A model generated the notes under the pieces. The model saw only the letters and a list, made by a program, of their open reading frames with translations, made no database searches and was not told the DNA's origin. Positions 44,660 through 57,800 of a stretch of DNA of 64,000 nt are shown here, piece by piece. The DNA lies in NCBI RefSeq assembly GCF_026151205.1, contig NC_087083.1:8119460-8183459 (forward strand), written 5' to 3'. The stretch comes from Bolinopsis microptera (Eukaryota > Ctenophora > Tentaculata > Lobata > Bolinopsidae). Each line of letters opens with the position of its first letter. Position 1 is the first letter of the stretch. A program made the translations under genes and the position numbers.

Positions 44660-47500
44660 ATGAAAGAGCATATTTAATATAACACAACTCTATGATAGCA
44701 CGTGATGCGTCAATTAGATACGGAAAATTGAACAGGGTCGCCAACAATAACATCAAAGCTGTGACCTAATTCACCTTTGATATGGTGTATCAGACTAAAA
44801 TATCTATTATCACATGCTGACATTCACCAAGTGTAAACTCTGCCCTGACTCACTAAGATCAGCTTGGGTGGGCGACAATTGACCCCCCGACAATTGACCC
44901 CCCGACAATTGACCCCCCGACAATTGACCCCCCCGACAATGTAATTTAATACAATTGACCCTGACCCTGACCCTGACCCTGACCCTGACCCTGACCCTGA
45001 CCCTGACCCTGACCCTGACCCTGACCCTGACCCTGACCCTGACCCTGACCCTGACCCTGACCCTGACCCTGACCCTGACCCTGACCCTGACCCTGACCCT
45101 GACCCTGACCCTGACCCTGACCCTGACCCTGACCCTGACCCTGACCCTGACCCTGACCCTAACCCTAACCCTAACCCTAACCCTAACCATAACCCTAGCC
45201 CTAACCCTAACTCTAACCCTAACCCTAACCCTGACCCTGACCCTAACCCTGACCCTGACCCAGGACTCTGACCGTAACCCTAACCCTAACCCTGACCCTG
45301 ACCCTGACCCTGACCCTGACCCTGACCCTGACCCTGACCCTGACCCTGACCCTGACCCTAACTCTAACCATAACCCTAACCCTAACCCTTACCCTGACCC
45401 AGGACCCTAACCCTAACCCTGACCCAGGATCCTGACCCTAACTCGATCAATTGACCCCAGTGTAATTACATGGGGGGTCAATTGTCGGGGGGTCAATTGT
45501 CGTACTTAACCCTAGATTTCGCGACAATTGACCCCAGTGTAATTACATAGGGGTCAATTGTCGGGAGGTCAATTGTCGGGGGGTCAATTGTCGGGGGTCA
45601 ATTGTCGGGGGGTCAATTGTCGCGGTACCGATCAGCTTATCTTCACCGTGTAATGAGCTGGCTACTTCTTTGTTCTTCAGTCCTTTTCAGTTATGTCACT
45701 ACATCTAGTCGAGAGTAGTTTCTTTTATTTGTTGGTGGTATTTATCCGAAGATTATCGAATAGACTTTAAATATACGCTAAGAAAAGTAAAATTAATCAC
45801 TGCTTTCCCTTTCTCTTCTATTTCTCTTCTATTTCTCTTCCCTTTCTCTTTTCTTTCTCTTCTATTTCTCTTATATTTCTCTTCTCCTAAAATCTTTATA
45901 TTGCAATTGTTTAGTCAGCCAACCAGTTGCTCGAAATCTTGAATTCTAATGCATCGCTTACTTCAATAACTAAAATTGGTCAATATCTATAGCTAAAAAT
46001 TGACCAATGAGCCACTTAAAAAGTAAAAAGAGTGCTCCTTCACCGCATTTGTGACGTTTATTGGAGATCAGACAATACGTCGATAAGATCACGTATAGTG
46101 GACTGCTGCCAGTGTCTCTCTTTCCCAAACAAAAGTAAATTATATTAATATGAATGACCGTCCGTAAATGCAAAATGATACCGAGAATGAAATCGGTCGC
46201 CCCCTTCTTCCATTGGAATATTATATTAAGAAAAACTTCCCGAAGGCAGCTCTACTCGGCAATAATGATTCCATAAACATCAGCTAATTAGACACTAACT
46301 ACCACCCTTATCCGGAAATGTGGCCTCGGCCACTTTATTCTGCTGATGCACAATGATTATACTTTAAAACAATTCATGATTGTTTGATTCTACGTCACGT
46401 CGTAATCGCAAGTAGGATAAATCAAAATAATCATTCAATTGTACTTTGCCTTTTAACATGGTTTCAAGGCACCTGAATGAGGCCATTTCGGGGTTGTTTA
46501 AAATTAAAATTCGTATAAGGTCGTATAACAGTGCTGGCGCGTATTTAATGCAAATTTCTTTAAAATCTCCACATAACTATTTTTATTCCTGTCATCTTTG
46601 ACATTGAATTAGAATATTTTGAACTAAAAATTAACCTGTTGAGCGACTCATGAGCCCTGCGATTTTTACGTGCTCAGAGTTGTGATTCTTCTGGGATGAA
46701 CGAGGGGGAATAATGGCCGACGGTCGTGCTTGCCGGCACTGTGATCAAAGGAGTAGGACAAGTGACATTCATAGGTGCTTATTGCTTAAATTAAGTTAAC
46801 GAGCGTTATGTGTTTCAGCTTCTAGACAATTTCCTCCATTTCAACACAACTCTATAATACTAATAGTACGTGATGCACCAGAACAGTCTCGCCAACAAGC
46901 AATCACCAAGTACCAACAATAACATCAAAGCTGTGACCTAATTCACCTTTGATATGGTGTATCCGACTAAAATATCACATGCTGACATTCACCAAGTGTA
47001 AACTCTGCCCTGACTCACTAGGATTAGCTTATTTTCAGATCACGTGTAATGAGCTCGGTAGCTTCTTCACTTTCTTCAGTCTTTTTGATTAGATAGCAGG
47101 TAATTTCAAGAGTTTAAATAATGTCACTACATCTAGTTGAGTAGTTGCTTTTATTTTTTGGTGGTATTTATCCGAAGATTATCCACTAAACTTTTATATC
47201 CAGCTAAGCAAAGGAAGATTAATCACTGCTTTCTCTTTCATTTTCCCTTTCTCTTCCCTTTCTCTTCCCTTTCTCTTATATTTCTCTTCTCTTTCTTAAA
47301 ATCTTTATATTGTTTAGTCAGCCAACCAGTTGCTCAAAATCTTGAATTCTAATGCATCGCTTACTTCAATAACTAAAATTGGTCAATATCTATAGCTAGA
47401 AATTGACCAATGAGCCACTTAAAAAGTAAAAATAGTGCTCCTTCACCGCATTATTTGTGACGTTTATTGGAGATCAGACAATACGTCGATAAGATCACGT
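44660..47500. repeat. Segmental duplication pair
   Basis: The segments 44660-44856 and 45640-46100 match 46845-47035 and 47035-47500 in the same order. Shared text includes the CATCAAAGCTGTGACC to AACTCTGCCCTGACTCACTA block and the TTGGTGGTATTTATCCGAAG to GATAAGATCACG block. The second copy lacks the telomere-like element and shows the empty site. The CTTCTATTTCTCTT tract differs in length. Confidence 0.8.
44866..45629. mobile_element. MITE-like insertion with telomere-type (CCCTRA)n core
   Basis: The 764 bp block is flanked by a 9 bp direct repeat GATCAGCTT (44857-44865 and 45630-45638); the paralogous empty site near 47025 has GATTAGCTT once. The ends are inverted arrays: 4-5 copies of CGACAATTGACCCCC on the left and the reverse complement on the right (45473-45623). 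The core (44955-45440) is CCCTGA units grading into CCCTAA, the strand complement of TTAGGG. Long Thr-Leu and Arg-Val frames here are artefacts. Confidence 0.8.
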
Positions 47501-48535
47501 TTTTGTTGACATGATCATGTGATTGATGATCCTGATAAAGAAGTAAATTTCACGGAGCTGCATGGCAGTATTGTCCTTATCACAATGATACTGCAAGTAT
47601 TCGTGGACTATTTGTGGCTTTATCTATTATAGTCCTGGTTATTTAAACGTGAGCATGATGTCTGAAGAACACAAAAGGTTCTGTTTAAATTTTTTAAATT
47701 TGTGATTTCAAGCACAAGTTCATGCAACTGCTTTGATTAGTATAGACCATTTCGACTTCTTCTGCCAAGGCGATGTCTGGGGTAGTTAAATTAAATACTG
47801 ATCACGAATGCCTTCGAGCTTTTATTTTAATGTCCGATAAGGTAGGTATAATAAATAGGTATAATAAGGATCGAGTGACCTTTCATTTCTTAGCAAGTTT
47901 TTTGTATCGAAGACAATACATTTCCACGTGTGCATCCGGAAACAGATCTGACAGAGGAATTTAACAAAGGAAGTCACATAAGCCCGTGCTTCAAACTTAA
48001 CTGAATATATATCGTTTGATTTCTATTCGATTTGTTGTATTTTGTTCTGCCACTGGATTTGGTATTGATATCTGACATCAATTTATCTTTGAGATGATAT
48101 TAAGGTTACTGCATGGAAGTTATGTTGAACCGGATGCAAATTCCTCTCTAATATGGCAACTAATTCGAATTTCACAATTCGTCACCCATTAAGCAACAAA
48201 GCCTATTTTGCAATCAGTTTACGTCCTGATCAATAGCCCTGTTCATAAAACATCAATTTAGTCATGAAGGAGTGCTTTTAGTGCTCCGACATTTTGGGGT
48301 CTTATAGTAATACTAATGGTAGAAAACTTAAGGTTTTGATCTGACACATGTGCTAAATTTTACAGATCTTTCTTATTTATAATTTATAAATTGGGTGATT
48401 TGGTCCGATCTTTTGGTGACTCAGGATTTTTTGTTGCTTAGTGGCCGTGGTCACCACTTTTCCTTTGTATTTGTTTTTGAGGGTCGCACTTATATCGAAA
48501 ATTCTTTATATCTTAATCATCGGTCAGTTTAAGTA
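47500..48535. other. Region 5' of the Ly6-domain gene
   Basis: AT-rich, with short unconvincing frames only. It should hold the promoter of the gene starting at 48536, but I see no clear TATA or initiator motif. Confidence 0.4.
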
Positions 48536-51500
48536 ATGAGCAGCCCAATGTTTTGGAACATGATGACGATAATTGCTGGACTTAGCATGCTGCTGATGAT
48601 TTCAGGTGAGTTTCAGAACCTTAAATAAGTTGGATTATAGATGGTTTGACTAAATTAGTATTAGTAAACTGTGAGTCACAAATCAAAACTCCGATTTAAC
48701 GTACCATATACCCAAATAATGGTATATATATATATATAGACTACCTATAAGTATAGTAAATATAATATACATTTTATATACCAGATACCGCATTGTACTA
48801 ACAAATTTCTTCTCAGATGCTGAAATCCAGTGTATACAGGGAGCTAACAGCACTGCTCCTTTCGTTAATTGTCCTGTCGGTACTGTCTCCTGTTATAGGT
48901 ACGTTATCAATTAGTTCAATTAGTTCAATAAGTTCAATTAGTTCAATTAGTTCAATTAGTTCAATTAGTTCAATTAGTTCAATTAGTTCAATTAGTTCAA
49001 TTAGTTACTTGAAAGCTTCCAATCGTATCTTCTTTTCGTGGTTATCCCTGATAAAAAGGCAGCGAACTAAAAAGAGCATGGAAGGGTCTTAGAACTCGGC
49101 AAAATTTCTTTATTCGCGATTTTATCTTCCACAGCTGCTCACCACAAATTGTGAAGGGCCTGAACGGAACCCCTCGGTTTCAGTTCCTTGTTTAAAACTG
49201 TCGTACAGCAAGGACATTCACCGCGGTCGCCAAAATATAGTGAGATAGTAGTGTTGAAAGTATTATGATCCAACTATCAGTATTTCATCATGAGACTAAT
49301 AAACTAAAACAGCGAACTACTCCAACATTTGATATTTATATGCGCAATAGTGACATTAATATGCGGGTACAGGGTATTGTTTTGAACGGTCTTAGAAGGG
49401 AAATAGTTGTATATACCATGGGTTATAATTATAATAGTACTACAACATTATTTGGCTGCCGTGCTTTTATACGTTTTTTTGTTCCAATCTGGAACGATTA
49501 ACAACTAAGTTATCACTTAACTTAACTAAGTTATTATTTAGCTTAACTAAGTTATAACTTAACTTAACTAAGTTATTACTTAACTTGACTTTATTATTAT
49601 AACAAATCTCATGATAAGCTAAAATAAATAATTAAAAATTGCGTTGGTTTTTAAAATAACCATGAAACTAAACCCACTGTCAGGCCCAAGCTAACAGAGC
49701 ATGTAGGGTTTGCCAGCGGAGTGGATTACGGATGTGGGCCGTGTGACCCGGAACTCTCGTTTGAGTGTGCGGAATGCAGCGTGTCCGGGTGTAACCAGCC
49801 ACCAGGTTAACTTTTCTACTGTATTTTTCATACGCCATTACCACATGTTGTTCGATTTACTTTGTACTTGTTAATGAGTGTTTTCTGATGTTCCAGGTGA
49901 GCGACCACGTGCTATTACTTATTATAAATACCTTACTTCACCTGTAGTGCTGGAGGAGAGTTACTCGTGCTACAACTACAAAGTAGCAGGAGGTGCTATC
50001 ACCAGACACCCAACTCTCACCACCTGTTGGAGATCTAAAGGCTCAGCTATCACCTGCAACATGTAAGTTTAGGTTATCTGAAACACTAATTGGTCACTAA
50101 TTGGTCACTACTTGGTCACTAATTGGTCATTAATTGGTCACCACCTGTTGGAGATCTGAAGGTACAGCTATCACCTGCAACATGTAAGTTTAGGTTATCT
50201 GAAACACTAATTGGTCACTAATTGGTCACTAATTGGTCACTAATTGGTCACTAATTGGTCACCACCTGTTGGAGATCTGAAGTTACAGCTATCACCTGCA
50301 ACATGTAAGTTTAGGTTATCTGAAACACTAATTGGTTACTAATTGGTCACTACTTGGTCACTAATTGGTCACTAATTAGTCACCACCTGTTGAAGATCTG
50401 AAGGTACAGCTATCACCTGCAACATGTAAGTTTAGGTTATCTGGAACACTAATTGGTCACTAATTGGTCTGACTATGATGCTCTAAAAGTGATACGCTAT
50501 CTTTTCATTTGCACAGATCACCATATCATATGCATATGTTGGCCGTGATCAAAACAGTTTGTATTTTCTGCTTGATAAATTTGTCCAAACGTGACCTAGC
50601 AATCGTAACTTGATGACAAATTTTAAACAAAATGTCATTTATAGTTTATACGTGATGTTTTAAAAACTTATCATCGTGCAATTTTACTTTAAACATTTTT
50701 ATGAATGCAGGCAAATAATTATTACTTTAATATTATAAAGAAAGCCTATTCCGAACATATTCTGAGAATTGAGAACCATTGCTTTGTAGGCGCTGTAAAG
50801 TCTATACTCATCTGAATATAAATTTAGTCACAAATCATAATGTTACGTTAATCTTTAGAATTATAATGTATAATTTTTATAATGCTTAATGTTACACTTT
50901 CTCTGATAAAGAATTAAGGAAGCTGAGTAGAAGCATATGAGAAATGGTAGATTTGAGTTTATTGGTCACTAATTGGCCACTTATTAGTCACTAATTGTCC
51001 ACTAATTGGTCACTAATTAGTCACTATAACACTGTTCTATTCAGGCCGGCCAGTACAGCAGATTACAAAAGTGTTAGTGGTTGTGGACCATGCGGGGAGA
51101 CAGCAAAAGAACGGGGGACATGTGTAGAATGTTATTCAGACTCTTGCAATCAGATCGGTGAGAAATCAATCAATTTGCATAACTTAATTAAGATTGAATT
51201 TAACAAGAATTTCGCCGCGGTTACACCACTTGGTCATTTCGTGTTAAATTCCTGTTAAATTCCACCACGCACGATCAAATTTCCCTACAATGTAATCGTT
51301 TTACTTAAATTGTAATCAACCGTAAGCATTTGAACCCCCCCCCCCCCCCCCCCCCTCGGCTGATTACGTAATATGTGAACGACCCCATATTAGGCGTACA
51401 AAACTTGAAAATACTGCACGCATCTGCAACGTGTCACCGTCACGTCGATCTGTGGTTTGGTTGTAGACCATGCACTTCATATTTTGCGCGGTTTTGTTTC

Positions 51501-51783
51501 GTGTTAACAATTGGAATACGCTATATTAATATAGTGCTCCAACCATGCTTTACTCTCACTTTAAAATCCTGTCGAAATTGACCGCAATTGACTGTGACCA
51601 CGGTGAATGAGCCGTAATGTAGCACGCCGCTGGGTCAGTCAGTTCATTATAGATTAATAAATGGATTATAAATGTGTTTCAACTTAATTATTTTCAGTAA
51701 GAGAGAGTGATCGTGCCCATCTCCACCACCGAACAAGAAGATCAGTCTCCGCTGAATGTGTCTCCCAGTGTCCTTACAGCTAA
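48536..51783 (+). CDS. Secreted protein with two Ly6/three-finger-type domains
   Basis: Exons 48536-48605, 48817-48898, 49684-49805, 49897-50062, 51045-51157 and 51698-51783 join in phase to 639 nt (212 residues). The signal peptide (MTIIAGLSMLLMIS) ends near exon 1. Domain 1 (exons 2-3) has CIQG, NCPVGTVSCY, YGCGPC, CAEC and the terminal GCN. Domain 2 (exons 4-5) has YSCYNY, TCWRSKGSAITC, SGCGPC, CVEC and SCNQ. Each domain thus ends in the Ly6 C-N signature and is split at the same place, suggesting internal duplication of a two-exon unit. The tail is basic (HHRTRR) and ends CVSQCPYS, with no GPI hydrophobic tail, so secretion is likely. Exon 3 uses a GTTAAC donor. A candidate AATAAA is at 52315. 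Confidence 0.88.
48903..49005. repeat. 9 bp array (AATTAGTTC)n at the donor of Ly6-gene exon 2
   Basis: About 11 copies start 5-12 bp inside intron 2, just after the GTACGT donor (48899). They read as Ser-Ile-Ser in one frame, an artefact. Confidence 0.9.
50010..50470. repeat. About 121 bp x 4 array from Ly6-gene exon 4 end plus donor
   Basis: The exon 4 end (CACCTGTTGGAGATCT to CACCTGCAACAT) and donor GTAAGTTTAGG recur three times after the true copy (boundary 50062), at steps of about 121 bp. They are separated by variable numbers of the 10-11 bp motif CTAATTGGTCA, which also appears at 50960-51025 and just after the stop codon. Confidence 0.93.
51207..51515. repeat. Dispersed repeat with C run, related to 2515-3515 and 60454-60580
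   Basis: It contains TTCGCCGCGGTTACACCAC, a C run of about 22 (51333-51354), CTCGGCTGATTACGTAATATG and GTCACGTCGATCTGTGGTTT. Matching pieces lie in the 1866-3690 element and at 60454-60580. It is in Ly6-gene intron 5. Confidence 0.75.
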
Positions 51784-52589
51784 TTGGTCACTAATTGGTC
51801 ACTAAGTTTCCCTACAGTTAAAGTTACGTTCCTCTTCTACATATCTAAACTATTAGTTGTGCGACTTTTCCATGTTATCTGCTATGCAGCTTATACTGAG
51901 CGACCAAATTCAGAAAATGTCTTAATAATGAAAAACCAATACAAAGCTAAGAAAATAAGCATTCGCACATCGTGATAATGATTAATATTATATTTATATC
52001 TCGAGTCATAAATGCTTAAATAGTAAACTGGTTACTGGAAGCTCTCAATCCGTTCCTCTTTTTGTGCTCATCTCTCCTTACGTGCTCATGCTCGAGGCCG
52101 GTTGCTGATCACTCGACACTCAAGCAACATATATTTTGTTATATTAATGCTATTCATGCAAACAAGTAAAACGAATCTGTTATGTCATGTATCCTATATG
52201 ATTTTACATTTTAATTTTTTCTACAGAACAAACAGCATTCATAAATATTTTTAACTAATAACGGGGGATGACGGGGATGCAGGCCTCAGTTTGTGTTTGT
52301 TGTTTTGATCTACAAATAAAGAAGAGTGTATAATGAAGTTCAATTAATTAAATTCTTTTGAATAAATAAAGGTAACCATTATGTGTCGAGATTATTATTT
52401 TTCTCTTATAGTTTATTCCATCTGATGTCTGATTGTACCACCATGTCTGTCGTATAATATAGTTTTTAGACGTTAGTGTTACGAATAAGCAGTTTAAAGG
52501 AAATTGAGAATTTTTTTGTTGGAGAATTCTAAATTATTAAAGTTTTATCTTTGTTTGGACAGCCGCTCTGACATTAGTAGCTAGTACCA

Positions 52590-53345
52590 TTCTTGGTTAC
52601 TAGTTGCTAATATGAGCGGGATATAAATACTTTGTTATTATTATTATAAAGGGTCTCAATAAGAGGTCTCGACTGCATAGGCGTCAAACCTTGGCAGTCG
52701 GTAGTTTTCCTCTGGCCCGGGATCAGCTGACCCTAGGGACCAGAGGGTAAAGGTGTAGAGACTATGTGTATCTACAAATCTTTCGAGGTTGTTTTTACAA
52801 GAGACAGGGCTTGCTACGCAAGGGAAGAAAACCGGGAGAAACAATCACAAATTATACAAATAAATATTATAAAACCTAGCAAAAAGAAATTCAAACAATC
52901 CTACACTACTACAAATGTTTATTACATACTACAATGTAATACACGATAAATAAATGCTGTATAAACAAGAAACAGGGCTTGCAGGGCAAGGGACGGAACA
53001 CAGGGACTGGCTACAGAGTGTATAAAACAGTGATTCAGCAAGTACCCATTGGGTATTGCTGAATCTGACCCACAAAATACCACAATCAATACAAGAATAT
53101 ACAATATTTAAACAAACATCATGTTTATACAAGAATCAGGGCATGCAGAGCAAGAGAAGAAAAATAAGAGAAAAACTCCAACACATGTATACCCCTTAGT
53201 CCAGTAAATAACAATAATTACTTGTACACAAAACTGTATAATATAAAATACATAACAAATACACAGTCTACCCAATATACGGGTTAAAAATTGTATAAAC
53301 AAGAGACAGGGCTTGCATAGCAAGGGAAGAGATATAAGAGGACCA
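52590..53345. repeat. Retroelement tail and four copies of a 165-180 bp repeat
   Basis: TGAGCGGGATATAAATAC followed by TTATTATTATTA (52612-52650) resembles a LINE/SINE 3' end; a related TGAGCGCGGTATAAATAC lies at 62309. Then ACAAGAGACAGGGCTTGC plus GCAAGGGA recurs at 52797, 52969, 53128 and 53297. No gene is visible between 51784 and 54811 apart from these. Confidence 0.55.
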
Positions 53346-54811
53346 GGTAAAAAGTGTTTATTACAGTATCCAGTGAAGAATAAACTAAATATAAAGTATC
53401 TACAGTGTATTATACTCTCATTAATTATTATTATTATTATTAATAGAATTATTCTAAACCATAATCTATTGTTCACAACTTATTTGTTTAAAGAAAATGA
53501 GATAATGAGAAATATCAAAAGCGAATTTGAATTAAAACATATCGTTTCATTTTTTTAAACCTGTGAGAATGCGAGGTGGTTAAATTAAATGAAGTTGAAC
53601 TAATTACCTATTCATAAATTATTTGGGTTTTGGTTAAACATGCATGGAACAGTTAAATTTTGAATATAGTTTTATTCATAATAATCGAGGATTTAAACTT
53701 TAAATTTTCAGCCAAAATTGAAAATTAAAGGTAGGAATTGACTAAATTTACTATTTAAGGTGGCCCACAAATTTCCTTTATGATAATTGCTTTTACTTAT
53801 ACTCCAACCCCAAATCACTTCCTCAATGGATAAACGAAAAAAGAGGTCCGAAAAACTTTGAACCGACAATTATATTATAGGCATGTTCAGTATTTTTGAC
53901 TGGATCAACTAATAAAGAATTTTGATTACTATACGTTGTTTGTCTAGCTTATGAATTGCAATTGTTTGTGTAGTTACGTCACCACGACGAAAATGAGTTT
54001 GTGACAAATTTCCAGCTTTATCAATTAAGCTGAAAATATCCATATAATAAGAGCAATAAGAGTGAAACGTTGGCTATAACAATGGATTTTGAAGTCTTTG
54101 GTTTTTATTAGTTCACTCACCAGCGCACTATCCTGTAATTGTGGGGTTTGAAGCCGAACGAAGCAGCCGCCAGTCTTGAAACCCAAAACTATTACTCAAC
54201 CCTGACACAAACCAAAATCTCGAAGCTTGATTGACGATGTCAATCCATCGAGATCGTTGCTCTGCGAAGCAAGAATGCTAGTTTGCGCGGCGCGTCGAAG
54301 CGGCGAAGTCCTCCAACTCGAAGCAAACCATAACCCTTGTAGTAGGTTTATATCATGTAATAAGCGGTTTATATTATGGTTTATATTATGGTTAATATTA
54401 TGTAATAAGATTAAAGAGTTGGATCATCAGATTCTTTTCTCCAATGTTGATAAACTGGTTGCCAAACAGCCAGCCAACATGATTCACGTCACATCATGTC
54501 CACATATATAAAGATATATATAAGCTGAAGTTATAAAACAACGTAAAAAGTCTCCACTTCTCATATCTACGTTTGGGCTGTATGCAGCTGCTGTCTGTAT
54601 CACATTTTAACCGGTGTAGTTGTCATGGTAACCACATCTCGTGTTCATGTTAGAGAGAAGCTTTTCTATCGAGCTCAGGCCAGATTCAAACGTATTTCAT
54701 TTTGTTTGATAAACATGTTTTTTTTATTTCGCGTTTGTTTCGTTTTTAAACCTCACTATTATAATATAAGTTTGCTATGTTAACGTAATAAGAGCATTTA
54801 ATTTCACAGAG
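53346..54811. other. Intergenic AT-rich DNA before the K2P gene
   Basis: No confident exon. A GC-richer patch at 54120-54340 has unusual CG-rich words (GCGCGGCGCGTCGAAGCGG) and may be an old repeat. The K2P promoter should lie near the right end. Confidence 0.4.
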
Positions 54812-57800
54812 ATGAGCAGCCAATCTCTGGTCTGCCCCAACAGTGATGATGATCAGGCTGACTGTAAGGTAGGACAACATTTCAACAATGTTCCTTATTT
54901 TAAACCATAGCACAATAACAACAAGATGTGTCAAAATCTTCAAAAACAGAAACGATCTATAAAACTGGTTAATTTTTAGGTTGTTTTGGTTGTGATGTTT
55001 GCTATGTCTATATTAGTATATTAATTGTATCATTATTAATTACATTGCTAATTATGTCTATATTGTTGAGTATTTATATTACAAGCTGGATTCGTCTGCA
55101 ATCGTCTATAAACCATGAAAAATAAATCTTGAATTGAAAATAATTCAACAATCAGGTTGTAACAGAACAAGTACCTTTGACGCAGGTTATCCTGCCTAAA
55201 GCAAAGTCTGAGGTTAATACTTATTTCAACTATTTATTATAGTATATTATATATAGTATATTATATATTATTGAAGATACTTATTTTACTTCGGCTTATA
55301 TTGTAACCAGGAGGCGAAGATGGATCCTGGTTACACCCTGGTTACACCCTGTTTACGACCTGGTCACAACCTGGTTACAACCTGGTTACAACCCTGGTTA
55401 CACCCTGTTTACACCCTGGTTACACCCTGGTTACACCCTGGTTACACCCTGGTTACACCCTGGTTACACCCTGGTTACACCCTGGTTACACCCTGGTTAC
55501 ACCCTGGTTACACCCTGGTTACACCCTGGTTACACCCTGGTTACACCCTGGTTACACCCTGGTTACACCCTGGTTACACCCTGGTTACACCCTGGTTACA
55601 CCCTGGTTACACCCTGGTTACACCCTGGTTACACCCTGGTTACACCCTGGTTACACCCTGGTTACACCCTGGTTACACCCTGGTTACACCCTGGTTACAC
55701 CCTGGCCCTGGTTACACCCTGGTTACACCCTGGTTACACCCTGGTTACACCCTGGTTACACCCTAGTTACACCCTGTTTACACCATGGTTACACCATGGT
55801 TACACCCTGGTTACACCCTGGTTACACCCTGGTTACACCCTGGTGACACCCTGGTTACACCATGGTTACACCCTGTTTACACCCTGGTTACACCCTGGTT
55901 ACACCCTGGTTACACCCTGGTTACACCCTGGTTACACCCTGGTTACACCCTGGTTACACCCTGGTTACACCCTGGTTACACCCTGGTTACACCCTGGTTA
56001 CACCTTGGTTACACCCTGGCCCTGGTTACACCCTGGTTACACCCTGGTTACACCCTGGTTACACCCTGGTTACACCCTAGTTACACCCTGTTTACACCAT
56101 GGTTACACCCTGTTTACACCCTGGTTACACCCTGGTTACACCCTGGTTACACCCTGGTTACACCCTGGTTACACCCTGGTTACACCCTGGTTACACCCTG
56201 GTTACACCCTGGTTACACCCTGGTTACACCCTGGTTACACCCTGGTTACACCCTGGTTACACCCTGGTTACACCCTGGTTACACCCTGGTTACACCCTGG
56301 TTACACCCTGGTTACACCCTGGTTACACCCTGGTTACACCCTGGTTACACCCTGGTTACACCCTGGTTAAACCCTAGGGAACTGGTACGGTTTAGGAAGC
56401 ATAGTATTACAGGGTAGGCCAAAAGTATGTAACGTTACTTTTGGCCCACCCTGTATATATTTACATTACTTTGTCAAAGAGTCCAAGGCTTTGCTGCACC
56501 AATAAATTCGTAGTGTTGTTTTTCGTTTAAATCATTTTTAGTTATTCCGTTTGTTGCTACAAGGAAACATGCTATTTATATATTATCAGGAAGAGGAAAT
56601 AGATAAGTTATAAAAACACACTTTTACAATTTACAGGGTAATATAGGCTTGGCAGGTCCAATTAAACGCTTAGCTAACGAACAAAATGGAAACAAGACAT
56701 CTTTCCGGCACTCTGGCTATCAATTCTTTGATAATTTCAGTGAGTTTACCTTTATTTTGTTCTAAGATGTAATGCATAACTTTATCAACCAATAAAAATA
56801 CCCTGCACTATTATAACAGCCAACAATAACGATATCATCAAGATAAACCCATTTTAATTGAAAAGCAATCTATTACCTAAATAAAATACTCTAAGACATG
56901 ACCTTTTACTGTAGGTGACTCCGAGAACGAATCTACTGTTCTGTCAGACATCCAGGAACCAGTTATAACAGAAGATCAAGAAGTGGAGCCTGAAAATACT
57001 GTGAGTTTATGAAATAGAACTATAACAAATGTTCATTTTAAAGATCATCTATGAAGTTTTATGATTATTTGCAATTCCTGTGGCAGGGATGATATTGACT
57101 TACGTTAAAATATATTTTGCCAGTAAATGTGCGCTTTCGAGGGTTAATGAATGAATGAAATTGAACGCTTTAACCCATATAATACCAACAACTCTAAACG
57201 TTCGAATTTTTTGATGAAATTTTGTTTCCTAAGCACTAAGACACCAACTCCGACGATGCAATAATTATTTTGAAAAAATTTATATTTTTTATAGCTTTTT
57301 CGACCCGTACTTTTAAAAGTTCATTGTTGGAGCTTACTTTTTTGAAACATTGCATCGTACTTTTAAAAGTACATCATATTTGAATGATGTACTTTAAAAA
57401 GTACGGGTTTAATGAATAATGTACTTTTAAAAGTACGGGTTTAATGAATAGTGTACTTCTGGAGGTACGTTACTTAATTAAACAGAAACTCAGGGTCAGA
57501 TAATAAAACTAAAAGCCCTTGTCAGAATGGCTGAATAAAATTTAAACAATACATACAAAATTTAAGTGGTACACTAAACAAATCGTGATGGTGGGAACAG
57601 CTATACTTATAAACTACTATCATAATTCCATTTACCAATTTACTAGAATTTTACGAAAATTTTCAGGTTTCGTGCTTTTTACTCTAACTGATTATAAGTC
57701 TAAGGATAAACAAAGCACACAAAGTGCAACGTCACACACTTCACACTTAGCCAAACGCTTTTCACAACTTAAAGAATACCGAAAATGGTGAGAATGAGAA

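Noticed and set aside
44810..45410. Arg-Val, Thr-Leu and Asp-Pro repeat proteins
   Set aside because: Translation of the telomere-like CCCTRA array; no gene context.
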